64,000 nucleotides of DNA from Lytechinus pictus (GCF_037042905.1 NC_087258.1:12017501-12081500), one strand, 5' to 3'. Counted from the stretch's first letter, positions 23,352-35,416 are shown. Notes: generated by a model from the letters alone, not told the origin. Program-made: numbers and translations.

Positions 23352-24563
23352 ATATCTTTTTCAGTCAATCTTTAACTTATTAAAGTAACATTTTACCTTA
23401 CATAGATATAATGAAGAAAACAAATTAAACAAGTTACCCTAAAGTGGTTGCTAATTTTATTTGATGACTTCTTCTGAAACACAGTTATATTGATCTCTTT
23501 TCTTTCAGATATGTAATTGTTTGAATGTATAAAAGGCCCTATATAATAGCTTTCGGAATTATTTTTAGAAAAGACAATTACACATAGAAGTAGATAATTG
23601 TCTCAAAATAAATTACATTACTCTAAATGCAATACAGAGTTATTTAAACGTAATTTTATTCGTCACAGTGGAACAATTCGGAACCTTCATGTCATAATAT
23701 ATCTCATGCATCTTTCCGTCAATATACCTTTGATATCAATATATATTATATATATACACTTTTTTCAGTTATATCAATATATATATTAATGTGTATATAT
23801 ATATAGTTTTCAGTTCTCAATCTGATTCCATATATTTAAGAAATATCGAAATATGCTTTCTCATTGGATATTTTGTCTTCTTATATTGTTTTACAGGTAC
23901 TGATTATTTTTCTCTTAACATATATGATTCTTACTCATGCAGGATCTCGAGTTAGAACAGCTTGTTGGTGATTATCTGTCCTGTTAATAGACAAAGAAAT
24001 GTATGTATGCATGAATGAAAAAATAATCAAATATATAAATTACGTATCATGATCAGGATAACGAGTTGTCGAGCGATGATGGAACAATTTTTATACATCT
24101 ACTTTAATTTTTTTCATTATTATAAATAATTTTTTCTATTTTTTGTTATCATTTCAACATTATGGATCCTGTCTTGATTGGCCTTGACAAAAAACATCGA
24201 CAACTGAAATTTGGTAGGAATGGGTTCAGTGGGACCCGGGAAGTGGCCACGTGAATACCTACTTGAATTTGAAAAGAGTAGATAGTTCTGTTTCATTATT
24301 CAAAACGTTATTCAAAAAGTTACAAGCCGGGTCTATAGGCACCGATTTCAGTCAGGTTTAGTAGGGCATTTACGTTGTCTACTTGTTACAACCTGGGCCA
24401 CTTTAAACTGAGTTGATCATGGTGTATACGTTTGGAAGGTTTTTCATTATGCGCTACATAAATATGGTCCTGAAAGTGCTGACATGCCAAAAAGCGACAC
24501 ACTTTTATTGCTTTATTATTTCTGTTATAATTGATTAACTATATTGAAAGAACTACTACTTAA
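21538..24563. other. Long intergenic spacer
   Basis: No gene recognised. Near 22180-22290 a TTCGGGTC...TTTGTGAAAA segment appears twice in direct orientation. A C run and (CT)n repeat lie near 23300-23350, and AT-rich TATATA tracts near 23735-23810. Confidence 0.4.
23308..23350. repeat. C run followed by (CT)n microsatellite
   Basis: About ten C residues followed by about 16 CT dinucleotides. Confidence 0.85.
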
Positions 24564-24958
24564 AGGGAAATTCCAGTAGTTGCAGTAAACACTGATTTCA
24601 TGAGAAAGTCTGTAAAACCAGGCTTAACTGTCAGTATATCATCGAGGATCTAGATCTGGTACAGTTACATAAACTGAACTTTGTGAAATCTTGAAATCTA
24701 CGCTGAAAAATGTTCAGACTGAACTTTCCCAACACAGATAAGCGCACGTGGGACAGTGTATAATTATTGCTTTGAGCGTCGGGCCCGACGCTCTACCCGA
24801 ATCCTGTGCTTATTTGCTGATTTCTCAGCAATTACACAATTTCTTCCAGAATCCTTTGGCACATGCGTTTTATTTATACAAACAGACACTTTGGTGGTAA
24901 TTTCATTGGATTATGTACGAACTCATTTTGATATCGTTACCAAAACTAGCATTTACCT
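24564..24958. mobile_element. TTAA-flanked MITE (395 bp)
   Basis: TTAA on both sides (24560-24563 and 24959-24962). Inverted ends are AGGGAAATTCCAGTAGTT and, read in reverse, AGGTAAATGCTAGTTTT. TTAA target sites are typical of piggyBac and Kolobok elements. No ORF of its own. Confidence 0.7.
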
Positions 24959-25520
24959 TTAACACGTTTTAAAGAAAACTCAGCATGTAAAATACTGCCT
25001 TTTATCCATGATGGAGTCTTGTAACGAATGAAATTGGCTTTTGGTGAATAATAAATTCATGCTGGCGGGGAGACCCGCGGTGTTACAAACTAATCGTATG
25101 CGGTTTTTTTTTGTCTTGAAAATGCTGGAGCGGGAAGGGTTGTGGGATATTTGTGGGAGTGAGGGTGTGTGTGCGTTAGTGAGGGTGTGTGTCTTAGGGT
25201 GTGTTTGTGTGAGGAGGTGTGTTTGCGGGAGTGAGGGTGGGTATGTGTGTACTCTAAAGCGTGTGTTTGTGCGAAGGGGTGTGTGGGTAAGGGCGTGTTT
25301 GTGTGAGTGAGAGTGTCTATTTGTGTGAGAGGGTGTGTCGAAATAATGTTGGGGTGAGTGAGGGTGTGTGGTGGTGAGAGTCAAGAGTGTAAAGGAGAAG
25401 TGTTATGATTCTTCGGATTAGTCACCTAGATAATTTAGATGTTACAATTTTTGCTATGTATTACCAAATTCCATTTTGCGTTCAAGATAAAGTAAGAGTA
25501 TCATAGTTTAGCTCGTGCCA
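24959..25520. other. GT-rich low-complexity spacer
   Basis: From about 25140 to 25380 the plus strand is a degenerate GAGGGTGTGTGT minisatellite. The remainder is the 3' flank of GPCR E. Apparent reading frames here are products of the repeat. Confidence 0.6.
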
Positions 25521-26909
25521 TTAGTTAGCTCCCCTGCATCTGTACCGCTTGAAAGCCTGTCTCACGTCTTTCCTGAAGCTCTTGCTGACCAAGTAGTACA
25601 CGAAGAAGTTGACAACGTGGTTGGTGAGTCTCAGAGAAGATAAAATTTGTACAAAAGTGAAAAGGCGCGGGTCAATTCCCAAAAGAATAAAAGGCCTAAG
25701 GCTTGAAATGACCATCAGTGGTGTCCATGTGGCAAAGAAATATATGGTTACGATGAGGAGCATGCGAGTTGTCCTTCTGCCATAATCGTGCTCCTCTCTC
25801 TTCCTGAATAGTTTCGGTTCACTTGGATCAAGGCTCTCGGGAACAGGAACGGGGTGTGGACGGCTCCCTGACCCCGTCAGGTTTGAATGCATTGAAAGAG
25901 TTTTTCTGTATTTCTGCGACATGTTTGTCACTGCTGAGTCTAAATTCGAAGGTGTTTCTCTTGTCGGGTACGTTCGCAGGGTGATGTGATTTGAAGGACC
26001 TGCAGAGTTTGACTGAACTGCAGAGTCATTGAACTTCTTGTACGCTACGACACTACTGCTAAGGTTTTGATGGCTGTGGACATCGTCTCTCTCGATAACC
26101 GCAGCAGGTGAATGTCGAGTGTTTGGTTTTGAACTACTATCGGACGAACCACTGCTCTCTGGATTTCGGCTGACGGTTGCTACTCGAATCTCTTTGCTCA
26201 CCAAGTCGGCATGGATCTTCGCTCTCTTCCGGAGAAAATGGTAGATCTTAAAATAGCAGACAGTGTTTGTCAGAAATGAGGCGCCGAACAGCAGAATGCC
26301 CACAAATGAGGCAACATGCGTCAATCCAGAACGTCGCAAGTAGCAGAACTTCACCCTAGTTTCATTAACGTACCTGACATCCATAGATATGTCTGTTGGA
26401 ATGGTGATCGCGCTGGAGATGACCACACAAGCTATGGCGACGGATATGGAGACCCATGTAGTCGTCACTCGTCGTCGCAATGGACGACATACAGCGGTAT
26501 AACGATCGATACTGATGACTGCGGTCATTAACAGGGACGCCAAGGCCGTTGCATTTCCAGCAAGACTTGCAAAACGGCACACGCTCACAGTAATCAGACT
26601 GCGGAACGTACTGCGAATGAGGGTTGTTGGGGTAAAAACACAAGCGATGAAGTCGACCATCCCTTGGGCCATGATAAAGATATCCGTGCTCGTCTTCCGT
26701 TTCTTCCACGCATAAGCTTGGACGATGACGGCATTTCCTGGACATCCAAAGACCACTATCGCCAGGTAGTAGGTTAAATTAGCGATGGTATTACCGATTC
26801 CATCTTGCTTTTCTTCTGTCTCATCAGCCACAGGTGTGTCAGGATTAAAAGCATTACCTGCTGATTCATTAATCAACATCATGATTTTTAAGTCCGCAAT
26901 CGAATCCAT
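25521..26909 (-). CDS. Rhodopsin-class GPCR, copy E (surreal-GPCR-like)
   Basis: Intronless 462-residue receptor on the minus strand. The ATG at 26909 gives a ~45-residue N terminus with sequons NES (14) and NLT (44). Landmarks: TM1 GN at 58-59; KKRKTSTD loop at 69-76; D86; C111; DRY at 135-137; a KFCYLRR segment with the partner cysteine; RKRAKIHADLVSKEI opening a long Ser-rich third loop; TWTP in TM6; NFFVY in TM7; and a basic tail (FRKDVRQAFKRYRCRGAN). It should be a plasma-membrane receptor coupling to G proteins; ligand unknown. It points toward the plus-strand copies, opposite to A-D, so the cluster contains an inversion. Confidence 0.93.
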   Translation of the reverse strand: MDSIADLKIMMLINESAGNAFNPDTPVADETEEKQDGIGNTIANLTYYLAIVVFGCPGNAVIVQAYAWKKRKTSTDIFIMAQGMVDFIACVFTPTTLIRSTFRSLITVSVCRFASLAGNATALASLLMTAVISIDRYTAVCRPLRRRVTTTWVSISVAIACVVISSAITIPTDISMDVRYVNETRVKFCYLRRSGLTHVASFVGILLFGASFLTNTVCYFKIYHFLRKRAKIHADLVSKEIRVATVSRNPESSGSSDSSSKPNTRHSPAAVIERDDVHSHQNLSSSVVAYKKFNDSAVQSNSAGPSNHITLRTYPTRETPSNLDSAVTNMSQKYRKTLSMHSNLTGSGSRPHPVPVPESLDPSEPKLFRKREEHDYGRRTTRMLLIVTIYFFATWTPLMVISSLRPFILLGIDPRLFTFVQILSSLRLTNHVVNFFVYYLVSKSFRKDVRQAFKRYRCRGAN

Positions 26910-28877
26910 TTAATCATCCATCAAGTTTAATTCATTTTAACGGCAAACACGTTTCTTACAGATTTGCAGTTTGTGAATATTTTCCAATTACATATGACTG
27001 ACTACAAATAGTTCGTATTACCAGCATCGATTGTAGTCAGGCAAAGAAATATATCCTCATCCACTAAACGCCCAAAACAAATACCCAGATCTAAACCGCG
27101 GAGGATCAACTCCATCGTCAGGTATACCACTGATAAGAGAGACTTTAATGAAAGGAAAAAAATGGGATATGGGTTGAATGTAATTACTACTTCAATCACG
27201 GTATGAACGACACAAGCCAAATCCACGAATTGTGACAATATTTGAAGATGTCGTCATGCCAATAGCGGAAATGACATAATCGATATTCGTCATCTTCATA
27301 AAGCAAGATAGATTTCATGGATATGAAGAGATAATAGGGAGTATGAATGAATAGATACGCCCGCGGCTTTTCATAACCCGTTTGTACAGTTACGTTTATT
27401 CCCTTTTTGATAATTGTCAGGGATTTTGTTTTTCATTTTAAAAGAAGTGAATAAAAAATTCCTCCAATATCTGACAGGATGCTTCTTGGGGTTTGTGAAT
27501 TTCTATTTTTTTCTGAATTTCTATATTTCCTTTATCGCCATGCATATTCAGACATATGGACATAGCGGAATGTTATTTTCTATTATTATGACTTGATTTA
27601 TTAGTCTGTACCTTATTCTATACATACAGTATATATTTCACGAAACATTATTTAGCATTTCTAATATCCAATCTTCCTTTTTCCTCTTTGTGTGTTTAAT
27701 GTAACAACAACAAAAAATCATCAAAACACACCATCTTTTCTCATCTTTAATACGGCAGATTTATAAGAATCTAGCAAATGAGTTTAAAAAACAAAGAAGG
27801 GAACATGCAATAAAACATTAAGGTTGATCATTTCAGCAGATTTGTCGTTTCTTTCTTTCTTGATGAAATAATCACTATAACACCTTGCATCTTGTGCCAT
27901 AGCTTATCTGGGCCCAGTCTCACAAAGATTTGTGACAGACTCAAATCGAACTGTAGTTGAGATTGATCTCAAATTATGCAATTAGAGAAGTATGTAGATC
28001 ATCCTCATATTGATTTTCATTCATTTTATTTGAATATATCTTGGAACGTTGTCCATGGGTCCGTAAGACAATGCTTGGCAATCATTGTATTAACATTTTT
28101 CTACGATTGATTGCATTGAGTACAATGTACAATGAATCGTGAAAAAAGTGGGGGAAAGCAGGGGCTTCTCCAGACAAATAAGTCCTGGGTTATTAGGTCC
28201 ATGGGTTAACCCTGAAAAAAGCTGGTGACGGCACTAGAAAGGAAGAAATAAAGAGGATTGATAACAGGAGAGTGGGATGTAAAACACTAGTCCTACGATT
28301 TACGTTATCATGTTTATAATATTTATTTGAAGCCCCTTTGTATCTGTATCGCTATATTAATATCTTCTGTAGATATGTAGTACATCCACTACCCACCCAC
28401 CACCCCCATTGCACCCCCTGAAAAAAAAACCTGGTGACCACACTGGAAATTAAGGAAAACGAGGACCGATAAGAGAAGAGTGGGATGTAATAAATAATGA
28501 ATAATAATGACGTTTTATTTACCCAAGGTAGCCACTTCAGTTAGGAAAATTGTTCTACCTGCAGTAAAACAATATACGCCTTCCTTCCAAATTGGCCTTT
28601 TCATGGCCTGTACGATGCTTGGGGGATTTTTACATTAAGCGTTTGATCGATTTGCCTTCCTTCATGTTCACAAGTATTAATGAGATTTTACCCAAACAAT
28701 TAGAACCCGTCTGAAGCACCATCCTTAACAAAATTATTTTTATGATCCGGCAATGCAGCTGGCGAAATATGAGATGACTTATTTTCTAAGAAACTTGTAC
28801 AAATACCCAAACTACTTCACAGAATTCTATGGTTTGTAAATTATGTTTCTGTAGGAAGATGCGTTTACCAACAACGA
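26910..28877. other. Intergenic spacer between GPCR E and F
   Basis: No gene. Two related ~100-bp stretches, around 28195-28290 and 28410-28500, share CTGGTGAC, GATAAGAG/GATAACAGGAG and GAGTGGGATGTAA. They are a direct duplication. Confidence 0.45.
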
Positions 28878-28907
28878 TTTTTTTTTAAATAATTTTATTG
28901 ATTTATT
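28878..28907 (-). terminator. Poly(A) signals downstream of GPCR F
   Basis: On the minus strand two AATAAA hexamers (28907-28902 and 28899-28894) lie 44-57 nt after the stop codon, followed by an A9 tract at 28886-28878. This marks the probable 3' end of the transcript. Confidence 0.6.
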
Positions 28908-28950
28908 AATATCACATTCATACATATAGATTATCTCCTATCATGACCAA

Positions 28951-30309
28951 TTACTTGCTGCATCTGTATTTTCTAAACGACCCTTTTACGTCTCTTCTGA
29001 AAGTTGTGCTGACCAAATAGTAGACGAAGAAGTTGATGACGTGGTTGGTTAGTCTAAGATTGTAGAGGATCTGGATGAGTGCAAAATATCCCCGAATATG
29101 ACTACTCATTTGGATAACGGAGAGCGGAATCATGGGAAATACAATCTTTGGAGTCCACGTTACGAAAAAGTATATCGTTATGATAAGGAGCATCCGGGTC
29201 GTCTTTCGTCCATAATCGCTATCTTTCTTATTTTTTAAATTCTTGATTCGGTTCATACTTCCGTGTTTCAAACGATTCGATTTTGGAGATGATGTTGCCG
29301 AATGAAGGGGTTTTCTTCGACTTTCCTTTGGCGGACGAGAAAATGTACTTTCCAGAGATGAATCCGTATCAGTGGTATTTAAGCAGGAGACCGAAGGCAA
29401 GACAGTGGTCTTTGAACATCCTGATCTCCTAGAGTGTAGGCCTAAGGAAATATGATTCGCTCCAAACTTGCTCTCCTTACCATCAACTGATGTTCCGTCT
29501 CTATCGTTTCCTTCTACCAGAGCTGTATGGGTTTCCCTTGAGTTGAATTCTTGCACATTACCAATGCCATTGCAGTTGCATGATCGCGAACTAATCGTGG
29601 CGACAGCAACGGCATCATTTCTCGTTAGATCGGCATGAATCTTTACCCTCTTTCGTAAGGCCATGTAGACCAGGGTGTAAAGAACAGTATTTATCATGAG
29701 CGACATAAGAAACAACACCAACACTGTAATTGTTGTAACCAAGAGGAGTGAGACTTTAACGGAGCAGAAACCCTGTCTGATGGCTTTGACGTACTTAGCA
29801 TCAGTAAAGATAGAAACTGGTATGTTACCAATGGTTGGGATAACCGTACATAGGATCGCAATTAAAATGGACATTCGTACAGTCATTCGTCGCCTTAACG
29901 GACGACATACAGCTATGTAACGGTCGATGCTGATTACAGTGGTCAGGAATATTGAGGCAAATGCGGTTGAATTTTCGGCAAGTGATGCTACTTTACACAA
30001 ACCGTTGCTCCTCAGCTCTGGAAATGCAGCCCGGATGATAAATGCAGGGGAGAAGATGCAAGCGACGAAGTCGACAATGGCTTGAACTAGGATAAAGATG
30101 TCTGTGCTCGTCTTCCGCTTCTTCCACGCAATAGATTGGATGATGACAGTATTAGCAGGAATTCCAAGAATCAACACAAGAATGTAATAGGTAAGAGTAA
30201 CGGCTGTCACGTCGTCACTCGTCTCGAACTCTTTCCCAGATGAAATCAAATTATTCGATGAATAGTCCATAGTCGTGTACAGAGTGGGAATACCTGAAGT
30301 AGAATTCAT
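28951..30309 (-). CDS. Rhodopsin-class GPCR, copy F (surreal-GPCR-like)
   Basis: Intronless receptor of 452 residues. The open frame extends further upstream, but the first ATG is at 30309 (MNSTSG), giving an N terminus with sequon NST. Landmarks: TM1 reads GIPAN, with Ala replacing the Gly that precedes the conserved Asn in the other copies; KKRKTSTD loop at 63-70; D80; C105; DRY at 129-131; a GFCSVK segment; ALRKRVKIHADL opening the third loop; TWTP in TM6; NFFVY in TM7; and the basic tail FRRDVKGSFRKYRCSK. Expected to be a plasma-membrane G-protein-coupled receptor with unknown ligand. It runs head-to-tail behind copy E. Two poly(A) signals follow within 60 nt of the stop. Confidence 0.93.
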   Translation of the reverse strand: MNSTSGIPTLYTTMDYSSNNLISSGKEFETSDDVTAVTLTYYILVLILGIPANTVIIQSIAWKKRKTSTDIFILVQAIVDFVACIFSPAFIIRAAFPELRSNGLCKVASLAENSTAFASIFLTTVISIDRYIAVCRPLRRRMTVRMSILIAILCTVIPTIGNIPVSIFTDAKYVKAIRQGFCSVKVSLLLVTTITVLVLFLMSLMINTVLYTLVYMALRKRVKIHADLTRNDAVAVATISSRSCNCNGIGNVQEFNSRETHTALVEGNDRDGTSVDGKESKFGANHISLGLHSRRSGCSKTTVLPSVSCLNTTDTDSSLESTFSRPPKESRRKPLHSATSSPKSNRLKHGSMNRIKNLKNKKDSDYGRKTTRMLLIITIYFFVTWTPKIVFPMIPLSVIQMSSHIRGYFALIQILYNLRLTNHVINFFVYYLVSTTFRRDVKGSFRKYRCSK

Positions 30310-31134
30310 GATGACAATATCCCGTGGGTTTTTCTCGGACGGACTCTTTCTAATGTTGAAGAAAGTGAAAGGCAACTTCCTATACCATGTATACTGTCGT
30401 AACTACCCGTCCGCTCTCCAGGATCTGACAGTTGTATAAGCACTCCGCTATAATAGTGTTCAACGTCTCTGTTCAGCTCTGTTTGTAGATCAATCGCTGG
30501 TAGCAGCTAATTGGTTAAATTGCCCTTAATGGTTGAATGCCTAATGGTCTCTTCAATTCAAACATGTCAAACATGCCATTTTGACAGCGTATCGATGGGG
30601 CCGTTTTAACTCGTCACTGTTTTCACTTTTTTAGAATGGAGGCGATAGTGAGGAATTATAACTCTCACTCAAAAGTGAAAGGATATAGGAGGGTATGAGA
30701 GACGAAATAATGAAGGATATATTAATTCCCTGCCATGCCTACTGGATGGCATGAGAAGACCTGCAGACAATATTCATAATGACACCTAGTGGTAATTGAG
30801 CATTCGGAAAAGAAAATGTGCAAAGCGGGGATGTGGTCGAGTGTTACTTAATTTTTGTTCGCACTGTCTGAAAGCATTGAGTAATTGGAGTTATACCTGG
30901 ATGTGAAGACTAACCCCTCCTCTCTCTCTCTCTCTCTCTCCCTCTCTGTTTAGGATTTATGTGAAATCGGATATTATTTTATCAAGATTCATCTTCTTTT
31001 GCTTCTTGATATTCTTTTTTTTTTCGTATTTTCCTCTTCTTCTCCTTTTCCAGAGGCGTACAGATGTGTGCAAGCTAGCTTATAATGGTTTAACTAATTT
31101 AAACTTGGCGTTTTGAACCCACATTCATGTACAA

Positions 31135-31138
<4 letters not shown>
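30310..31138. other. 5' flank of GPCR F and spacer
   Basis: Probable upstream region of copy F, with a (CT)n run near 30918-30945. No further gene or named repeat recognised. Confidence 0.4.

Positions 31139-31214
<76 letters not shown>
31139..31214. repeat. (AT)n microsatellite, left part
   Basis: About 38 AT dinucleotides. A matching run at 35343-35407 lies beyond the two transposons, suggesting one tract split by insertion. Confidence 0.95.
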
Positions 31215-31217
<3 letters not shown>

Positions 31218-34200
31218 GAGTTCACTTGCAAAAGGGGTTAGGTCCATTTTTTATCAAATGTATAGATTTTAAGTAGCTCTATAAGATGATACCAAAGAAA
31301 AGAAAAGTTGAAATTCCAATTGAAAAGTGAACTAAAATGGCAAAGAAAAATCACCTTTTTTGTCAAAAGGGGTTAGGTCCATTTCAGTTTAGTTGCAAAA
31401 GGGGTTAAGTCCACACATAATTTTTTTGAAAAGAAGATCTTAAAAAATATGAAGAGAGGTAGATTTCTCTTACACCCAATTTTATGTTCTCATGGTATAG
31501 ACGGGTCAATATATGACCAAAAAGACCCTTACCCGGAACAAATTGCAACAAATGATTTTTCAACGGTTTTTTGTACTATTTGACCTCAGGAATAACATAC
31601 TAAAAATCTACCACAATCTGCATCCGGGAAATAGGTTATTTTCAAGATGGCGTTCAAGATGGCCGCCATTCACTGAAAATGGATACAACTGACTCATTAT
31701 CCACCCTAGAATCCTATTTCGGTTCATAATCCATGATTTAGGGGTAAAAAAAATGTTGATACAGGCTAAAGTGAATTATAACCCCTTCAGTGTAACTGGC
31801 AAATCCCAGATGGCGCCAAAAATGGCTGCCGTAGACTGAAAATTCACAATTCATCTAAGTGGCTTTAATTTGATTTTTATTTAATGGTTTTTAGGGTGAA
31901 GTAGTACATTGGAACAAGTTACAAGGACAGCCAGTGGTCTGGTGTGTCCAAAAATTTAAGATGGCTTCCAAAATGGAGTTTAACATGGCTTTTGATAATT
32001 AAAATGGACATAGTTCATTTCATATCCGCCTGGGACATAATGATTTTTGTGTCTATACCATGTTTTCAATGGTCAAATAAGACATTGGGCAAGTTACAAG
32101 GACAGTCAGTGGTCCAGTTTGTTCAAAAATCCAAAATGGTTTCCAAAATAGAGTCTAAAATTGTTGTTGCTACTTTAAAAAACCCGACATAGTTTGTTCA
32201 ATACCCAGAAATATGATTTTTGTATATGCCATGGTTAAATGGGTCAAATAATACATTAGTACAAGTTACAAAGAAAGTCAGTGGTCTGGTATGTGCAAAA
32301 ATCCGCGATGGGTTCCAAAAATTGATTCTGAAATGGCTGCTAATACTTGAAGCTGCCATAACTCATTTCATTTTGGCCTAGGAGATATGACTTTAATGTC
32401 TAAACCCCTGGTTTCAAGGGTCAAACAATACACTCGGATAAGTTACAAGGACAGTCAGTGATCTGATATGTCAAAAAATCGAAGAAGGCTTCAAAAATTG
32501 ATCTTAAAAATTGTCTGCTTATTCTTAAAGCGGACATAGCTCATTTTATATCCGCCTGTGATTTTATTTCGGTGTCTAAATTATGTTTTTTTTTTAATTA
32601 TGGTATCTAAACCACTGGAATCAAGGGTCAATTAATACGTTAGACAAGTTACAAGGACAGTCAGTGGCCTGGTTTGTCAACAAATCTAAGTTGGTTTCCA
32701 AAAATTGATTCTAAATGAACTGCTGTTACTTAAAGCCTGGGAGATGCGATTTTGGTGTCTAAACCACTTGTTTCAAAGGTCAAAATAATTCATTATAGGA
32801 CAAGTTTTAAGGACAGCCAGTGGTCTGGTATGACCAAAAATCCAATATGGCTTCCAAAAATTGATTCTAAAAATGGCTGCTGATACTTAAAAGTGGCATA
32901 GCTCATTTTTTAATTATGGTATCTAAACCACTGGTATCAAGGGTCAATTAATACGTTAGACAAGTTACAAGGACAGTCAGTGGCCTGGTTTGTCAACAAA
33001 TCTAAGTTGGTTTCCAAAAATTGATTCTAGATGAACTGCTGTTACTGAAAGCCTGGGAGATGCGATTTTGGTGTCTAAACCACTTGTTTCAAGGGTCAAA
33101 ATAATTCATTATAGGACAAGTTTTAAGGACAGTCAGTGGTCTGGTATGACCAAAAATCCAATATGGCTTCCAAAAATTGATTCTAAAAATGGCTGCTGAT
33201 ACTTAAAAGTGGCATAGCTCATTTTATATCCGCCTGTGATTTTATTTTGGTGTCTAAATTATGGTTTTAAGGGTGAAATCATATATAAAGACAAGTTACA
33301 ATGACAGTCAGTGATCTAGTATGTCCAAAATTCCAAGATGGCTTCCAAAAATGTCTGATGTTACTTATAAAAGGACATAGTTTGTTCAATATCTGTCTGG
33401 GGAATATGAGTTCGGTGTCTTTACCATGGTTTAAAGGGTCAAATAATACACTAGGGTAAGTTACAAGACCAGTCAGTTGTTTGTATGTTAAAAAAATCCA
33501 AGACGACTTAAAAAATGGGGTGTAACTTGACTGTTGTTACTTAAAATTATACATAGTTTATTAGAAGTACACCTCAGAGGTATGATTTTACTGTCTACAC
33601 TAGAGTTTAAAGGGTCAAGTAATACATTGGGTTAAATTGAAATACAGTCATATGTCAGGTATGTCCGAAAATTGAAGACGGCTTAAAAAATGGGGGTCTT
33701 AAATGACTGTTGTTACTTAAAATTGAATGTAGAACATTACAAATACACATTGGTGATATCATTTTGGTATCTACACTAGGGTTTCAAGGGTAAAAAATAC
33801 TTTGGGACTGGTTACCATGATATGCAGTTATCCATTTTGCCTTAAAATCCAAGTTGGCTGTAAAAAATGGGTTTTAAAGTGACTGCTGTTACTTAAAAAT
33901 TGACATAGTTCATACAATATCCACCTGTGAGAAATAATCTTGGTGCCTACACTTAAACATGTTAAATGCATGGGGATAAATTATCATATTGTTTCATGAG
34001 TTGGTAACAGCACCCATTTTGATGAAATTTTAAAATCCGCCATGTATTTTTTTGACAAAATGGAATACTAACCATCCTTATTACTTGTCCGAATGTATTA
34101 TTTGACCCAAAACAAAAATTTACACGCTAACATTATTTCTTACAGATAGATATTGTAGAACTCTGACCATTATTGAGTGATATGAGTCGTTTTAGATGCC

Positions 34201-34839
34201 CTTTTTGAAAACCCTCTTGGATTTTTAGGCAAACTGGACAACTGCATATCCATGCAACCTTTCCAAACGTATTATTTCAACCATGAAACCATAGTGTTGA
34301 TACCGAAATCCTATCTCCCTGGTGGATTTCAAATGAACTATGTCAATTTGTAAAGTAACAGCAGTCATTTTAGACTGATTTTTTGGAAGCCATCTTGGAA
34401 TTTCGACATAATGGACCACTGACTGTCCTTGTAACGAATTTTCTGACTTTTAAAACCATGGTAAAAACATCGAAATCATATACCCTTGGTGGATATTACA
34501 TGAACTATATCCATTTGTAAATACCAGCGGCTAATTTATATTATTGTTAAGCCACTGTGGACTTTTAGACATACTTGACCACCCATCGTCCTTGTAAATT
34601 ATCCCAATGTATCATTTGACACATTTAACCACGGTATAGGCAAAAAATCATATTCCCGGATATTGAACAAACTATGTTGTTGTTTTTTAAAGTAAAAACA
34701 GCATTTTAAAAATCCATTTTTGGAAGCCATCTTGGATCTTTTTAAACATACTGGACCACTGACAAATATTGCATTATGGGAGAATTAAAAAAATTATTTT
34801 CCTGGAGTGGACCTAACCCCTTTTGCAACCAAACTCTTC
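31215..34839. mobile_element. Foldback-type element II with ~175-bp tandem units
   Basis: Ends GAAGAG...TTGCAAAAGGGGTTAGGTCC at left and the reverse complement ending CTCTTC at right. From about 31640 to 34000 roughly a dozen direct units of about 175 bp recur. Each has an ACAAGTTACAAGGACAGTCA box, a TGGTCTGGTATGTCCAAAAA box, a GATGGCTTCCAAAA box and a TTTTGGTGTCTAAACCATGG box. From about 34010 to 34790 some four units run in the opposite direction. No transposase ORF is seen, so it is non-autonomous. Foldback character is read from layout; the family is unknown to me. Confidence 0.8.
32596..33227 (+). repeat. 316-bp duplication within foldback element II
   Basis: The block 32596-32911 recurs almost unchanged at 32912-33227, including the shared variants ATTAATACGTTAGACAAG and TGAACTGCTGTTAC. 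A two-unit block was therefore copied as a whole, and more recently than the single units. Confidence 0.85.
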
Positions 34840-34840
34840 T

Positions 34841-35339
34841 GAAGAACTCATTTGTCAAAAGGGGTTAGGTCCATTTTTCATAAATTTATTGTTTTCTGTC
34901 TCTTTACCTCTAAATATTAGTCACTCTGATGATACCAAAGACAATTTGAAATTCATATGAAAACGTGAATAAAAGTGGTAAAGAATTTATGTTATTCATA
35001 CTCTGTTTTGTTCCTACTTACTTTGTCAATTTGTTTGAAATGAAGAAAAATTAATTCAATCAATCAATCAATCAACACCAAAAAAAAAAATCACTTTTTT
35101 ATTCATAAAGATACTGGATTCATTTCAGTTTGCTTGCAAAAGGGGTTAGGTCCACAATGATAATTTTTGTAAAGATATGTATAAAAAAATTGAAGACACC
35201 CAATTTTATGTTCACATGATAGGGTAATACATCATGACAATTTAGTTTCTCATAAGAATATTGCAATAAGTGAGAATAAAAAACATGGTTATTCTCGGAA
35301 TGGTCCAAAGTGGACCTAACCCCTTTTGCAACTATACTC

Positions 35340-35342
<3 letters not shown>
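34841..35342. mobile_element. Short relative of foldback element II
   Basis: About 500 bp, starting GAAGAACTCATTTGTCAAAAGG and ending AACCCCTTTTGCAACTATACTCTTC (read as segments). It lacks the tandem units but shares the terminal ~350 bp of element II, including CATTTCAGTTT and ACACCCAATTTTATGTTC. One base separates it from element II, and the (AT)n tract begins right after it. Confidence 0.8.

Positions 35343-35407
<65 letters not shown>
35343..35407. repeat. (AT)n microsatellite, right part
   Basis: About 31 AT dinucleotides directly after the short element. It is the right half of the interrupted tract. Confidence 0.95.

Positions 35408-35416
<9 letters not shown>

Noticed and set aside
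25041-25310. Cys/Val-rich reading frame
   Set aside because: Produced by the GT-rich minisatellite; no family match and no conserved features.
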